Part shown: positions 23,329 through 31,515 of the stretch, piece after piece
Numbering within the stretch: the stretch's first letter is position 1
Layout: each line of letters starts with the position of its first letter
Source of the DNA: a bacterium
GTDB taxonomy: Bacteria; Bacillota; Clostridia; Oscillospirales; Oscillospiraceae
Direction: 5' to 3'
Length of the DNA: 36,268 nucleotides
NCBI GenBank assembly: GCA_004562395.1
Contig: SFQY01000044.1
Location: 1 to 36,268 of the forward strand
Position numbers and translations under genes: made by a program
Notes under the pieces: generated by a model
Database searches by the model: none
What the model saw: the letters and a program-made list of their open reading frames with translations, nothing else
What the model was told of the DNA's origin: nothing

Positions 23329-24357
23329 ATGGAGAAACTCGCGTATATCAACGGGGATGTCTTCCTGTACTGGAATTCCATCGTTCTGACTCTGGCGGCG
23401 GCCACGGCCATCTGCTTCTTTCTGGCGTTTTATCTGGGGAAGTCCGGCAATGCGGCGGCTGCCTTCGGGGCGGTGCCTCTGTGCCTCGTTCTGAGCATCG
23501 TCGCTGCCCGCTTTTTTCACTGGTATTCCCGGGCGGACAGCTATGACGGCTTCCTGGCCGCCATGACGGACCATTCTTCCGGAGGCTATGCCCTGATGGG
23601 CGTGTTCCTGGGGTGCTTTCTGGCGGCGCTGGTGCTGCGGATGGTGTGCCTTCACCGGAATCTGCCGGAGATGCTGGACTGCATGTGCCTGGCCGGATCG
23701 GCGGGGATCGCCGTGGGACGGCTGGCTTCCTTTTTCAATTCTTCCGACCGGGGGCAGATCGTTGCCTCCACCCGGTCATTGCCCTGGGTGTATCCCGTCA
23801 CCAACGCGGTTTCCGGAGCCACGGAATACCGCCTGGCTACGTTCCTGCTGCAGGCCATGGTGGCGCTGCTCCTGTTTTTGGCACTGACGGCCTTCTACCG
23901 CCGGGCCAACAAGCGCGGGACGGTCAGGGACGGAGATACCTGTCTGATCTTCCTGATGCTCTACGGCGCGTCCCAGGTGGTGCTGGACAGCACCCGCTAT
24001 GATTCCCTGTTTTTCCGCAGCAACGGCTTTGTCAGCATCGTCCAGGTGTTTGGCGCCCTGGCTCTGGGGCTGGCCATTGTGGTGTTCTCCGTCCGGCTGG
24101 TGAAGGCCCGGGGGTTCCGGGTATGGTATGTGCCTGTGTGGCTGCTGATGGCGGCTCTGATCGGCGGAGCGGGATTTATGGAGTATTATGTCCAGCGCCG
24201 GGGAAACGAGGCGGTCTTTGCCTACAGCGTCATGAGCGCCTGCCTGGCGGGAACGGCGGCCCTGACGCTGCTGGTCCGTGCTTTGGGCATGACCCAAAAG
24301 CGAAAGGCCGCCCGTCGCGGGGAAACGCAGCAGCTTCCCGGAGAGAATGGCCGCTGA
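23329..24357 (+). CDS. Divergent Lgt-like polytopic membrane protein
   Basis: 342 residues from the ATG at 23329, eight bases after GGAAGGAGA. Seven to eight hydrophobic helices are arranged as in prolipoprotein diacylglyceryl transferase. The Lgt signature is recognisable but altered: GRLASFFN (130-137) in place of GRIGNFIN, and YGASQVVLDSTR (212-223) in place of YGLFRFFVEFFR. The Asn and Glu of the first motif, the first Arg of the second, and the active-site His region are all changed. It is probably a paralogue with another role or no transferase activity. It follows the phosphodiester glycosidase gene with a gap of four bases and ends at a terminator. Confidence 0.72.
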   Translation: MEKLAYINGDVFLYWNSIVLTLAAATAICFFLAFYLGKSGNAAAAFGAVPLCLVLSIVAARFFHWYSRADSYDGFLAAMTDHSSGGYALMGVFLGCFLAALVLRMVCLHRNLPEMLDCMCLAGSAGIAVGRLASFFNSSDRGQIVASTRSLPWVYPVTNAVSGATEYRLATFLLQAMVALLLFLALTAFYRRANKRGTVRDGDTCLIFLMLYGASQVVLDSTRYDSLFFRSNGFVSIVQVFGALALGLAIVVFSVRLVKARGFRVWYVPVWLLMAALIGGAGFMEYYVQRRGNEAVFAYSVMSACLAGTAALTLLVRALGMTQKRKAARRGETQQLPGENGR

Positions 24358-24371
24358 TGGAAAACTACATG

Positions 24372-24411
24372 AAAAACGGTATCCGGCCGCTGCTGCCGGA
24401 TGCCGTTTTTT
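24372..24411 (+). terminator. Intrinsic terminator of the Lgt-like operon
   Basis: AAAAACGG and ATCCGGC pair with GCCGGAT and CCGTTTTTT around a CGCTGCT loop, with one unpaired base on each side. Confidence 0.85.
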
Positions 24412-24681
24412 GCCGTTGAAGGGACATCCGCTCTCCTGCCTGATCCGCGGGCGCCCCACATGGCGGTGAAAAAATTTTCCCCCGAAAGGAAACAAATCGG
24501 GCGCGAAATACCTGCGGATCCGACCGTTCCGGAGCGTGGCCCAACATATTGCCGCGGAACGGGAGACGCTGCCCCGGCCGGGTTTTCGGGATGGTTTCTC
24601 TTTTGTCGGCCCCGGCAAAAACTTGGTCATACTGTAACAGGAAAACACTTCATTTGCTGTTTCGTTTTGTTACTCGGTCAA
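24412..24681. other. Intergenic stretch without a recognisable gene
   Basis: About 270 bp between the Lgt-like operon terminator and the transketolase promoter. The reading frame that crosses it has no ribosome site and no recognisable product. GCCCCGGCC and GGCCCCGGC motifs near 24570-24615 could form a hairpin. Nothing else seen. Confidence 0.5.
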
Positions 24682-24711
24682 TTGACAAAGTCCCCGGATT
24701 CTATGTATAAT
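24682..24711 (+). promoter_or_regulatory. Sigma-A promoter of the transketolase operon
   Basis: Consensus -35 TTGACA (24682-24687) and -10 TATAAT (24706-24711), 18-bp spacer. Confidence 0.75.
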
Positions 24712-24769
24712 ACGGATATACTAGCGAAACTATGGCGGTATGCCGCTTGAAATGAATAAGGAGGATCCT

Positions 24770-25615
24770 ATGACATCCCAGGAAAAGAAGCAATTGCAGA
24801 TTATGGCCTGCAAGGTGCGTATGGGGATCATATCCAGCACCCACGCGGCCAAGTGTGGTCATCCCGGCGGCAGCCTGTCTGCGGCGGATATGTTTACCTA
24901 TTTGTATTTCGCGGAGCTGAATGTCGATCCCAGGAATCCCAAATGGGAGGACCGGGACCGGTTCGTCCTCTCCAAGGGCCACTGCGCCCCCGGCCTGTAT
25001 GCCGCCCTGGCCAACCGTGGCTTCTTCCCGGTGGAGGACCTGCTGACGCTGCGCAAGGTTGGCAGCTACCTGCAGGGTCACCCCAATATGAACAGCGTTC
25101 CCGGTGTGGATATGTCCACCGGCTCTCTGGGCCAGGGGATCTCCTGCGCCTGCGGCATGGCCCTGGCGGCCAGAGTGCAGGGGAAAGCGCTCCGGGTCTA
25201 TACCCTGCTGGGCGACGGTGAGATCCAGGAGGGCGAGGTCTGGGAGGCCTGCATGTTCGCCAGCCATTATAAGCTGGATAACCTGTGTGTGATCATTGAC
25301 AACAACGGCCTGCAGATCGACGGCAATGTGGAAAAGGTCATGAGCCCCTATCCCATCGACGCCAAGCTGGAAGCCTTCGGTTTCCATGTCCGGACCATCG
25401 ACGGCCATGACTTTGACGCCATTGCCGCCGCTCTGGACGAGGCCAAGACCGTCAAGGGCAAGCCCAGCGCCATCATTCTGAAGACTGTCAAGGGCAAGGG
25501 TGTTTCCTTCATGGAGAATGTGGCCGGCTGGCACGGCGTCGCGCCCAATGATGAGCAGTATGAGCAGGCCATGGCAGAGCTGAAGCAGCAGCTGGCGGAA
25601 CTGGAGGGCATGTGA
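24770..25615 (+). CDS. Transketolase, N-terminal (TPP-binding) subunit
   Basis: 281 residues from the ATG at 24770 after AAGGAGG. It carries the thiamine diphosphate domain: HPGGSLSAADM near the N-terminus, SKGHCAPGLYAAL, SLGQGISCACGMAL, and the TPP motif GDGEIQEGEVWEA...N with IIDNNGLQIDG. Split transketolases of this kind are common in Firmicutes and archaea; both halves are needed for the two-carbon transfer of the non-oxidative pentose phosphate pathway. The C-terminal subunit follows one base after the stop. The pentose isomerase and sugar kinase at 32979-34638 may feed the same pathway. Confidence 0.93.
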   Translation: MTSQEKKQLQIMACKVRMGIISSTHAAKCGHPGGSLSAADMFTYLYFAELNVDPRNPKWEDRDRFVLSKGHCAPGLYAALANRGFFPVEDLLTLRKVGSYLQGHPNMNSVPGVDMSTGSLGQGISCACGMALAARVQGKALRVYTLLGDGEIQEGEVWEACMFASHYKLDNLCVIIDNNGLQIDGNVEKVMSPYPIDAKLEAFGFHVRTIDGHDFDAIAAALDEAKTVKGKPSAIILKTVKGKGVSFMENVAGWHGVAPNDEQYEQAMAELKQQLAELEGM

Positions 25616-25616
25616 G

Positions 25617-26558
25617 ATGGCAGAATTGAAAAAAATGGCTACCCGCGAGGGTTACGGAAAAGCCCTGGTGGAGCTGGGCCGGGAGCATGAGAACATCGTT
25701 GTCCTGGATGCCGATCTGGCAGGCTCCACCAAAACCGGCATGTTCGCCAAGGCGTATCCCGACCGTCATTTCAACTGCGGCATTGCCGAGGCGGATATGA
25801 TGTGTGTGGCGGCAGGCATGGCGGCCTCCGGACTGGTCCCCTTCGCCTCCTCCTTTGCCATGTTCGCCTCCGGGCGGGCCTATGAGCAGATCCGCAACTC
25901 CATCGGCTATCCCCATCTGAATGTAAAGATCGGCGCTTCCCATGGCGGCATGTCCGTGGGTGAGGACGGCGCCAGCCATCAGTGCTGCGAGGATTTTGCC
26001 CTGATGCGTTCCATTCCCGGCATGGTGGTCATCTGCCCCGCCGACGGCGTGGAGGCGGAGGCTGCCACCAAGGCTGCTTACGAGTATGAGGGCCCTGTTT
26101 ATCTCCGGATGGGCCGTCTGGCGGTGCCTGTGTTCCACCAGGAGGGCTTCCAGTTCCGGATCGGTAAGGGCGAGATCATGCGCGACGGCAGCGACATTGC
26201 CATCATCGCCAACGGCCTGATGGTCTATGAGGCAGTGAAGGCAGGGGAAACCCTGGCTCAGCTGGGCATCCATGCCCGGATCGTCAACATGTCCACCGTC
26301 AAGCCTCTGGACGAGGAGCTGGTGCTGAAGTGCGCCAAGGAGTGCGGAAAGATCATCACCTGCGAGGAGCATTCCGTCATCGGCGGCCTGGGTGAAGCCG
26401 TGTGCAGCTTCCTCAGTGAGACGTACCCCACCCCCGTCAGACGAATCGGCGTAAACGACCAGTTCGGCTTCTCCGGCCCCGCCGCGGAGGTTCTGAAAGC
26501 CTTCGGCCTGTGCGCGGACCATATTGTGGAAGTCACCCGGGAATTCCTGGGCAAGTAA
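25617..26558 (+). CDS. Transketolase, C-terminal subunit
   Basis: 313 residues. The pyrimidine-binding domain has VVLDADLAGSTKTGMF, the catalytic-support segment FNCGIAEADMMCVAAGMA with the conserved Glu, and SHGGMSVGEDGASHQ. The C-terminal transketolase domain follows (IIANGLMVYEAV, CEEHSVIGGLGEAV). It pairs with the upstream subunit to complete the active site at the dimer interface. Its ATG lies one base after the upstream stop and the ribosome site is inside that gene. The operon ends at a strong terminator. Confidence 0.93.
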   Translation: MAELKKMATREGYGKALVELGREHENIVVLDADLAGSTKTGMFAKAYPDRHFNCGIAEADMMCVAAGMAASGLVPFASSFAMFASGRAYEQIRNSIGYPHLNVKIGASHGGMSVGEDGASHQCCEDFALMRSIPGMVVICPADGVEAEAATKAAYEYEGPVYLRMGRLAVPVFHQEGFQFRIGKGEIMRDGSDIAIIANGLMVYEAVKAGETLAQLGIHARIVNMSTVKPLDEELVLKCAKECGKIITCEEHSVIGGLGEAVCSFLSETYPTPVRRIGVNDQFGFSGPAAEVLKAFGLCADHIVEVTREFLGK

Positions 26559-26564
26559 ATTCCG

Positions 26565-26597
26565 GCAGGCCTCTGCTTCCCGCAGAGGCCTGCTTTT
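26565..26597 (+). terminator. Intrinsic terminator of the transketolase operon
   Basis: Perfect 12-bp stem GCAGGCCTCTGC / GCAGAGGCCTGC followed by TTTTCC. Confidence 0.9.
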
Positions 26598-26646
26598 CCT
26601 GTCCACGCCTTGGTTCTTGATAAAAAAGGTTGGTCCCAACGCAGCC

Positions 26647-26810
26647 AAATGATCGTTTAGTACTCCAATGGTTGCTGCGCACCCGCAAGGCTCCCTCTGA
26701 TGAGGGAACTGTCGCGAAGCGACTGAGGGAGAGAACCTGTTCCGTCGTTTCCCGTATTTACCAAAAGCTCGAAAGGTTTCAGTTGCCGTTAGGCGGCTAA
26801 ACGATCATTT
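26647..26810. repeat. TIR-bounded palindromic repeat element (copy 6, 164 bp)
   Basis: Left end AAATGATCGTTTA at 26647-26659, right end TAAACGATCATTT at 26798-26810. The left 110 bp closely follow copies 3 and 5 (GGCTCCCTCTGATGAGGGA, GTCGCGAAGCGACTGAGGG, CCCGTATTTACC), and the right arm is short, as in copy 3. It lies between two convergent transcription units. Confidence 0.8.
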
Positions 26811-26860
26811 CCAATTCTGCTGAGGCAACCGAAATGCATGAAAATGTTTCTTGAATATGA

Positions 26861-26893
26861 GCAACGCTCCGGGAAAGATTCCCGGAGCGTTGC
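26861..26893 (-). terminator. Hairpin terminator downstream of the gntP gene
   Basis: Perfect 15-bp stem GCAACGCTCCGGGAA / TTCCCGGAGCGTTGC with a three-base loop, 27 bases after the gntP stop on the minus strand. There is no long T run, but the stem is very stable. Confidence 0.7.
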
Positions 26894-26919
26894 TTGTCAG
26901 GAGAGGATGATATGATTGT

Positions 26920-28281
26920 TTATGCCAGTCCGGGGAGGAAACCGGAGCAGAGCGCCAGGAGGCAAAGAACGACGAATCCGACGATACATGCAATCAGATT
27001 GCCGCCGGTATGGGCGATGAAGGTTTCCTTCATGGACAGCCCGTTGAATTCCTTCACTTCCCAGAAAGCGCCGTCGGTAGGCAGGCAGATGCCGAGGCCG
27101 CCCAGGCAGATTGCCAGACCGACAATAATGGGATTGGTTCCCGCGGTCAGCATCGGGGCCATGAGGGAGGCAGTGGTAACCAGCGCGGTAGCGGAGGAAC
27201 CGAGAGCGGCTTTCAGAAGCACGGACATAATAAAGGCCATGACGAACAGCGGGATACCGCTGGCGGAGACAAAGCCGCTCAGAACGGTGCCGATGCCGGA
27301 AGCGCTGATAATGGCGCCATAGGAGCCGGAAGCGGCCAGAATAAAGAACACGTCACCAACATCATTCAGGCTGGAGGAGAAAACCTTAGCCGGGGTCTTG
27401 TCAATGTACTTGCGGAGCATCAGCCATGCCGCGACGACAGAGATGGTAAGAGCGCCGACACCGTTGGAGGCGGAGAGGAAGGTGCAGATTGCCAGGACCC
27501 AGCCCGCACTGGTAACATAGGGCATCAGGGTAGCGAACAGAATGAGGATGATGGGCAGGAGAATGAGGAACAGGGCGGAACCTGCGGAGGGATGGACCGC
27601 TTTCGCGGATTTTTCGATTTCCGTAATGGCTTCATTGTCGCTGACCGCGTCTTCCTTGGCAGAGGAGAACTTCTTGTCCAGGAAATTGCCGTACAGCCAG
27701 CCGCCAACCAGGCTCGCGGGAAGGCTGACGATCAGAGAGTAGAGGATGAACAGGCCGATGTTGGCGCCCATGGTTCCCGCTACCGCCAGGGGACCGGGAG
27801 TGGGAATCACCAGACAGTGGGTACACATCAGGCCCACGACCAACGCGGTGGTATAGCCGATGACGTTTCTCTTGGTGTGCTTGGCCAGAGTGGTGCAGAT
27901 GGGGTTCAGGATGATATACGCGGGGCCCATGAAAACGGGGATGGAGATCAGGTAGCCGGTTCCGTTCAGCGCAAGGTTTGCGTGCTTGCTGCCGAAGGTC
28001 TTCAGCATACTCAGCGCCAGCTGATCCGTTGCGCCGGACTCGGAGAGAATACCGCCCAGGATCGAGCCGAGACCAACCACAATGCCCAGCGCGGCCATCA
28101 TGTTGCCGAAGCCGGAAGCCGTTGTTTTGATCAGGGTGGTGGCATCCATTCTCAGGAGAATACCGGTAATCAGTGCTGTAATGAGCATCATCACACCGGA
28201 GTTCATCTTAAGCTTGATGATACCGAACAACAGAATGAACAAGCTGAGGAAAAATACGATTAAGATCCACGTTGTACTCAT
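26920..28281 (-). CDS. GntP-family gluconate/sugar-acid:H+ symporter
   Basis: 453 residues with about 12 hydrophobic helices, the usual size of GntP permeases. Family features include the N-terminal helix, GILLRMDATTLIKTTASGFGNMMAALGIVVGLGSILGG near residues 40-78 (given as a position only), HCLVIPTPGPLAVA, and the C-terminal FWEVKEFNGLSMKET. GntP proteins take up gluconate, glycerate, fructuronate or similar acids with protons. The neighbours are two esterases and a glycerate kinase, so D-glycerate is the best guess for the substrate. AAGGAGA lies before the ATG. Last gene of the minus-strand operon. Confidence 0.88.
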   Translation of the reverse strand: MSTTWILIVFFLSLFILLFGIIKLKMNSGVMMLITALITGILLRMDATTLIKTTASGFGNMMAALGIVVGLGSILGGILSESGATDQLALSMLKTFGSKHANLALNGTGYLISIPVFMGPAYIILNPICTTLAKHTKRNVIGYTTALVVGLMCTHCLVIPTPGPLAVAGTMGANIGLFILYSLIVSLPASLVGGWLYGNFLDKKFSSAKEDAVSDNEAITEIEKSAKAVHPSAGSALFLILLPIILILFATLMPYVTSAGWVLAICTFLSASNGVGALTISVVAAWLMLRKYIDKTPAKVFSSSLNDVGDVFFILAASGSYGAIISASGIGTVLSGFVSASGIPLFVMAFIMSVLLKAALGSSATALVTTASLMAPMLTAGTNPIIVGLAICLGGLGICLPTDGAFWEVKEFNGLSMKETFIAHTGGNLIACIVGFVVLCLLALCSGFLPGLA

Positions 28282-28293
28282 TGTCTTTTCTCC

Positions 28294-29247
28294 TTATTTT
28301 AATTTATTGTTTAAAAACGCCGCTTCAACATCGTAGATCCATTCCTCCTCAAAATCGTGGATGTTGTGGTGCGCGCCTTTAACGACTTGGAACTGGACAT
28401 TGTCCGGCGCGGTGGCGGCCATCAGCTTGGCCGCGAACATCATAGCGCCGACGATCGGTTCCACTTGATCCTGATCCCCGTGCAGGAACAGGAACGGCGG
28501 ACATTTGGGATTGACATAAGTACAGGGATTGGAAAGCTGCGCCATCTCGGGCTGGGTTTTTGCTGCCCCGCCCAGGACAAGAGCTTCCATGGAATCCTCT
28601 TCACCATATTCTTCGATGAGCGTTCCCAGGCCCCAAGCCTGCGCCTCAACCGCGAACAGCTCCTTCATAAGGTCAAAATAAACGGGGCAATAGACGGCAA
28701 TCACTGCCTGGACCTCATCGGATACGTCCATATTCGGCCAGGACGGATCCACAAGCTTACCGGCAGCGGAGGAACAGGCGCTGACGGCTGCCAGATGGGC
28801 GCCGGCGGATTCCCCCAGGAGGGCAATCCTGTCGGGGTCCAGGTGGTATGCCACGGCGTTTTTGCGAATGTAGCGGATCGCGGCCTTTACTTCATAGATC
28901 TGGGTGGGGAATGGCTGCTGATAGCTCAGAGAATAGTTGATGCTGACCACCGCGAATCCTCTTCTCAGCAGATTCAGAGCCGGTTCCAGCTTATGGGAGC
29001 TTTTGTGACCGTAACACCAGCCGCCGCCGAAAATGTCGATGATGACCGGATAGGGGCCGTCCCCTTCATTCGGCAGATAAATATCCAAAGTCCTGCGGCT
29101 CCCGGCAGGCTCCGGCCGGCACTGGGGCGCATACTTGGAGACAAACGTGCTTTCGCTGTCAGGCGCGTATTGGATATCCAAATATTTCCGCTGAATAAAG
29201 TCCGTGTTGGCCGGAATGTGAACACGCTGCTGCTCGATGAACTTCAT
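28294..29247 (-). CDS. Alpha/beta hydrolase (HSL/BD-FAE-like esterase), copy B
   Basis: 317 residues. The oxyanion-hole motif is FGGGW (near residue 73, where HGGGW is usual), the nucleophile elbow is GESAG (near 148), the acid residue lies in HGDQDQVEP and the catalytic His in KGAHHN near the C-terminus, so a full Ser-Asp-His triad is present. There is no signal peptide, so it acts in the cytoplasm. The family includes carboxylesterases and feruloyl or acetyl esterases. It is strongly similar along its whole length to the next gene (29262-30224), indicating a tandem duplication. The gap to gntP is 12 bases. Confidence 0.85.
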   Translation of the reverse strand: MKFIEQQRVHIPANTDFIQRKYLDIQYAPDSESTFVSKYAPQCRPEPAGSRRTLDIYLPNEGDGPYPVIIDIFGGGWCYGHKSSHKLEPALNLLRRGFAVVSINYSLSYQQPFPTQIYEVKAAIRYIRKNAVAYHLDPDRIALLGESAGAHLAAVSACSSAAGKLVDPSWPNMDVSDEVQAVIAVYCPVYFDLMKELFAVEAQAWGLGTLIEEYGEEDSMEALVLGGAAKTQPEMAQLSNPCTYVNPKCPPFLFLHGDQDQVEPIVGAMMFAAKLMAATAPDNVQFQVVKGAHHNIHDFEEEWIYDVEAAFLNNKLK

Positions 29248-29261
29248 AAATGAATCCTCCT

Positions 29262-30224
29262 TTACACATCCATGCGGAGCTTTTCTCTTAAGAAGGCAGC
29301 TTCCAGGTCATAAATCCACTCTTTTTCGAAATCCAGGATGTTGTGATGGGCACCATGGACGATCTGGAACCGGACGTTGTCAATGGAAGTCTTTCCCATG
29401 ATTTCACCGGCAAAGCCCATTGTACCGACGATGGGAACGACCTGATCCAAATCCCCGTGAAGGAACAAAAACGGCGGGCAATTCTCGCTGAGATAGTTTT
29501 CCGGATTTGCCATTTGGGCAATTTCGGGACATTCCTGCCGTGTGCCGCCAAAGAGAAGGGCTTCCACGGAATCGGCCTCTCCGGATTCCTGAAGCAGCGT
29601 ATCCTGGCCGGTCAGCGCTTTCTGGACGAGAAAAAACTCTTTTGTCAGAGCGATATCCACGGGACAATACAGGGCAATGACGGCCTGGACCGCGTCCGAA
29701 ACATCCTGATCGGGGAAGGGGCTGTCCTCCAGCTTGCCGGAGGCGGCGGAGCAGGCCGTTACCGCGGCCAGGTGCGCCCCTGCCGATTCACCAAGCAAAG
29801 CGATTCTGTCCGGGTCCAGGTTGTATTTCGCGGAATTTTTCCGGATAAAGCGGATCGCGGCTTTCAGCTCGTAGATCTGAGCCGGGAACCGGGCCTGATA
29901 GCTTAAGGAATAATTGACGCTGACAACGGCAAATCCCCGTTTGAGCAGATTCAGGGCCGGCTCCAGCTTGTGGGAGCTTTTGTGGCCGAAGCACCAGCCT
30001 CCGCCAAAGATATCCACGATCACCGGGAAGGGACCATTTCCTTCATTGGGCAGATAGATATCCAGCAGTCTCCTGGGGCCCTTGGGCTCCGGCTGGCATT
30101 TGGGCACGTATCGGCTTACATAGGGAACACTGTCCTCGGGTGCGTAGGGGATGTCCAGAAATTTCTGCCGGACAAAATCCGTCTGCGCAGGAGTGTGTGT
30201 TCGTGTCTGCTCAATGAATTTCAT
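29262..30224 (-). CDS. Alpha/beta hydrolase (HSL/BD-FAE-like esterase), copy A
   Basis: 320 residues. It shares the same start (MKFIEQ), the FGGGW oxyanion motif, GESAG nucleophile, HGDLDQVVP acid segment and GAHHN His with its neighbour at 28294. It is cytoplasmic by lack of a signal peptide. It lies 15 bases after the glycerate kinase gene and 14 bases before the second copy, so all three are one transcript. The natural reaction may be hydrolysis of an imported ester or lactone of a sugar acid, giving the substrate of the kinase. That is an inference from gene order only. Confidence 0.85.
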   Translation of the reverse strand: MKFIEQTRTHTPAQTDFVRQKFLDIPYAPEDSVPYVSRYVPKCQPEPKGPRRLLDIYLPNEGNGPFPVIVDIFGGGWCFGHKSSHKLEPALNLLKRGFAVVSVNYSLSYQARFPAQIYELKAAIRFIRKNSAKYNLDPDRIALLGESAGAHLAAVTACSAASGKLEDSPFPDQDVSDAVQAVIALYCPVDIALTKEFFLVQKALTGQDTLLQESGEADSVEALLFGGTRQECPEIAQMANPENYLSENCPPFLFLHGDLDQVVPIVGTMGFAGEIMGKTSIDNVRFQIVHGAHHNILDFEKEWIYDLEAAFLREKLRMDV

Positions 30225-30239
30225 GGTGATACCTCCTGT

Positions 30240-31388
30240 TTATGTTTTCCCGGCGATGCGGATGCCGGTTTGGAGGGAGCGGAACAGAGTTTCCGCCGCT
30301 GCCAGGAACCGTGTGTCAGCATTGGCCAGAAGTTCTTCGGAAGAAATGATCCTTGTTGTACAGGAAATGGCCACATCGATCCCGCAGTCATAGATCTGAT
30401 CCGCACCGTCGCCGAAGCATCCGGCTATGGCGCAGACCGGGATGTTCTTTTTCCTGCAGGCATTCCCGATTCCGTATAAGACCTTGCCCTGGGCACTCTG
30501 GTAATCCAAACGGCCTTCTCCGGTCACCACCAGGTCGACGTTTTCCAGAAGACGGTCAAACTGAATGATATCCAGAACGGTTTCGATCCCGGAACGGATA
30601 AACGCGTTGGCAAAAGCGATCAAGGTTATGGAAAGACCTCCGGCGGCCCCGGTTCCGGATATATCGCGGATACGCGAGGAGGCTTTCTTTTCGATTACAT
30701 CTACCAGATTGGTCAATCCCGCTTCCAGCTCCCGCTGCATTTCGGGAGTGGCACCCTTCTGCGTCCCGTAAACATATGTCGCGCCGTTGGGCCCGAGAAG
30801 CGGGTTTTTAACGTCGCACATGATGGTAAACCGGGCGTCCTTCAGATGGGGATCGAGACCGGACAGATCGATGTTCGCCACATGCGCCATTCCGGCTCCG
30901 CAGGGTGCTACCGTTTCCCCGTTGGTGTCGGTGAACCGCGCACCCAAGGCACAGGCCATTCCGATTCCGCCGTCGTTGGTGGCGCTGCCGCCCAGCATTA
31001 AGTAAATCTCCCGGATCCCCAGCTGCAGCGCGTCCCGGATCATTTCGCCGGTGCCATAGGAAGAAGCAAGCAGGGGATTTCGCTCATCGTCCTTTAAAAG
31101 CGGAAGGCCGGAGGCCTGGGCCATTTCGATAATTGCGGTGTCCTGGTTGATGACCGCGTATTTCGCGGTGACTTCCCGTCCAAGGGGATCGTGTACAGCG
31201 ACATAACGGTATTTTCCGTGGAGGACCTCGACCAATGCTTCTGTTGTGCCTTCTCCGCCGTCTCCTATAGGAACCCCTACGATTTCCGCATCCGGGAAAA
31301 ACTTCAACGCTGTTGTCCGCAGCATTTCAATCGCATGTGCTGATGAAATAGTTCCCTTGAAGGAGTCTGGTGCAAATAAAATTTTCAT
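30240..31388 (-). CDS. glxK: Glycerate 2-kinase (GarK/GlxK type)
   Basis: 382 residues from the ATG at 31388. An in-frame ATG at 31424 would add 12 residues but has no ribosome site, and the family normally begins MKI-APDSFKG. Motifs of PF02595 are clear: APDSFKGTISS, VPIGDGGEGT, ASGLPLL, MLGGSATNDGGIGMACALG, and VVTGEGRLDYQSAQGKV near the C-terminus. It phosphorylates D-glycerate to 2-phosphoglycerate, linking to glycolysis. It has its own promoter between it and the cdaR gene and is first in the operon with the two esterases and GntP. Confidence 0.93.
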   Translation of the reverse strand: MKILFAPDSFKGTISSAHAIEMLRTTALKFFPDAEIVGVPIGDGGEGTTEALVEVLHGKYRYVAVHDPLGREVTAKYAVINQDTAIIEMAQASGLPLLKDDERNPLLASSYGTGEMIRDALQLGIREIYLMLGGSATNDGGIGMACALGARFTDTNGETVAPCGAGMAHVANIDLSGLDPHLKDARFTIMCDVKNPLLGPNGATYVYGTQKGATPEMQRELEAGLTNLVDVIEKKASSRIRDISGTGAAGGLSITLIAFANAFIRSGIETVLDIIQFDRLLENVDLVVTGEGRLDYQSAQGKVLYGIGNACRKKNIPVCAIAGCFGDGADQIYDCGIDVAISCTTRIISSEELLANADTRFLAAAETLFRSLQTGIRIAGKT

Positions 31389-31439
31389 TTTGACATTTTC
31401 ACCACCAAAGAGAATAATCATCATCTTTAATTTGTGATA

Positions 31440-31468
31440 ATTATAGATGAATTTGGAAATATGCGCAA
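31440..31468 (-). promoter_or_regulatory. Promoter of the glycerate kinase/esterase/GntP operon (minus strand)
   Basis: On the minus strand, -35 TTGCGC (31468-31463) and -10 TATAAT (31445-31440), 17-bp spacer. The 127-bp gap to cdaR also holds a GGAGC / GCTCC hairpin (31476-31493) that may end cdaR transcription or serve as an operator for CdaR. Confidence 0.6.
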
Positions 31469-31515
31469 TGTTTTAGGAGCTAATGATTGCTCCGTTTGTT
31501 GTGCTGACGGCACAA

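Noticed and set aside
24400..24750. Open frame of 116 codons in the gap before the transketolase promoter
   Set aside because: It crosses a terminator and a promoter and has no ribosome site or recognisable product.
25509..26648. Long open frame antisense to the transketolase C-terminal subunit
   Set aside because: Shadow of a well-recognised gene; no ribosome site and no motif.
26911..26922. TGATTGTTTA, similar to a TIR half-site
   Set aside because: It overlaps the gntP stop region, has no inverted partner at a suitable distance and differs from the consensus, so chance is likely.
27010..28263. Long open frame (417 codons) antisense to gntP
   Set aside because: The product is a Gly/Asp/Gln-rich shadow with no domain; gntP on the other strand has clear membrane helices and family motifs.
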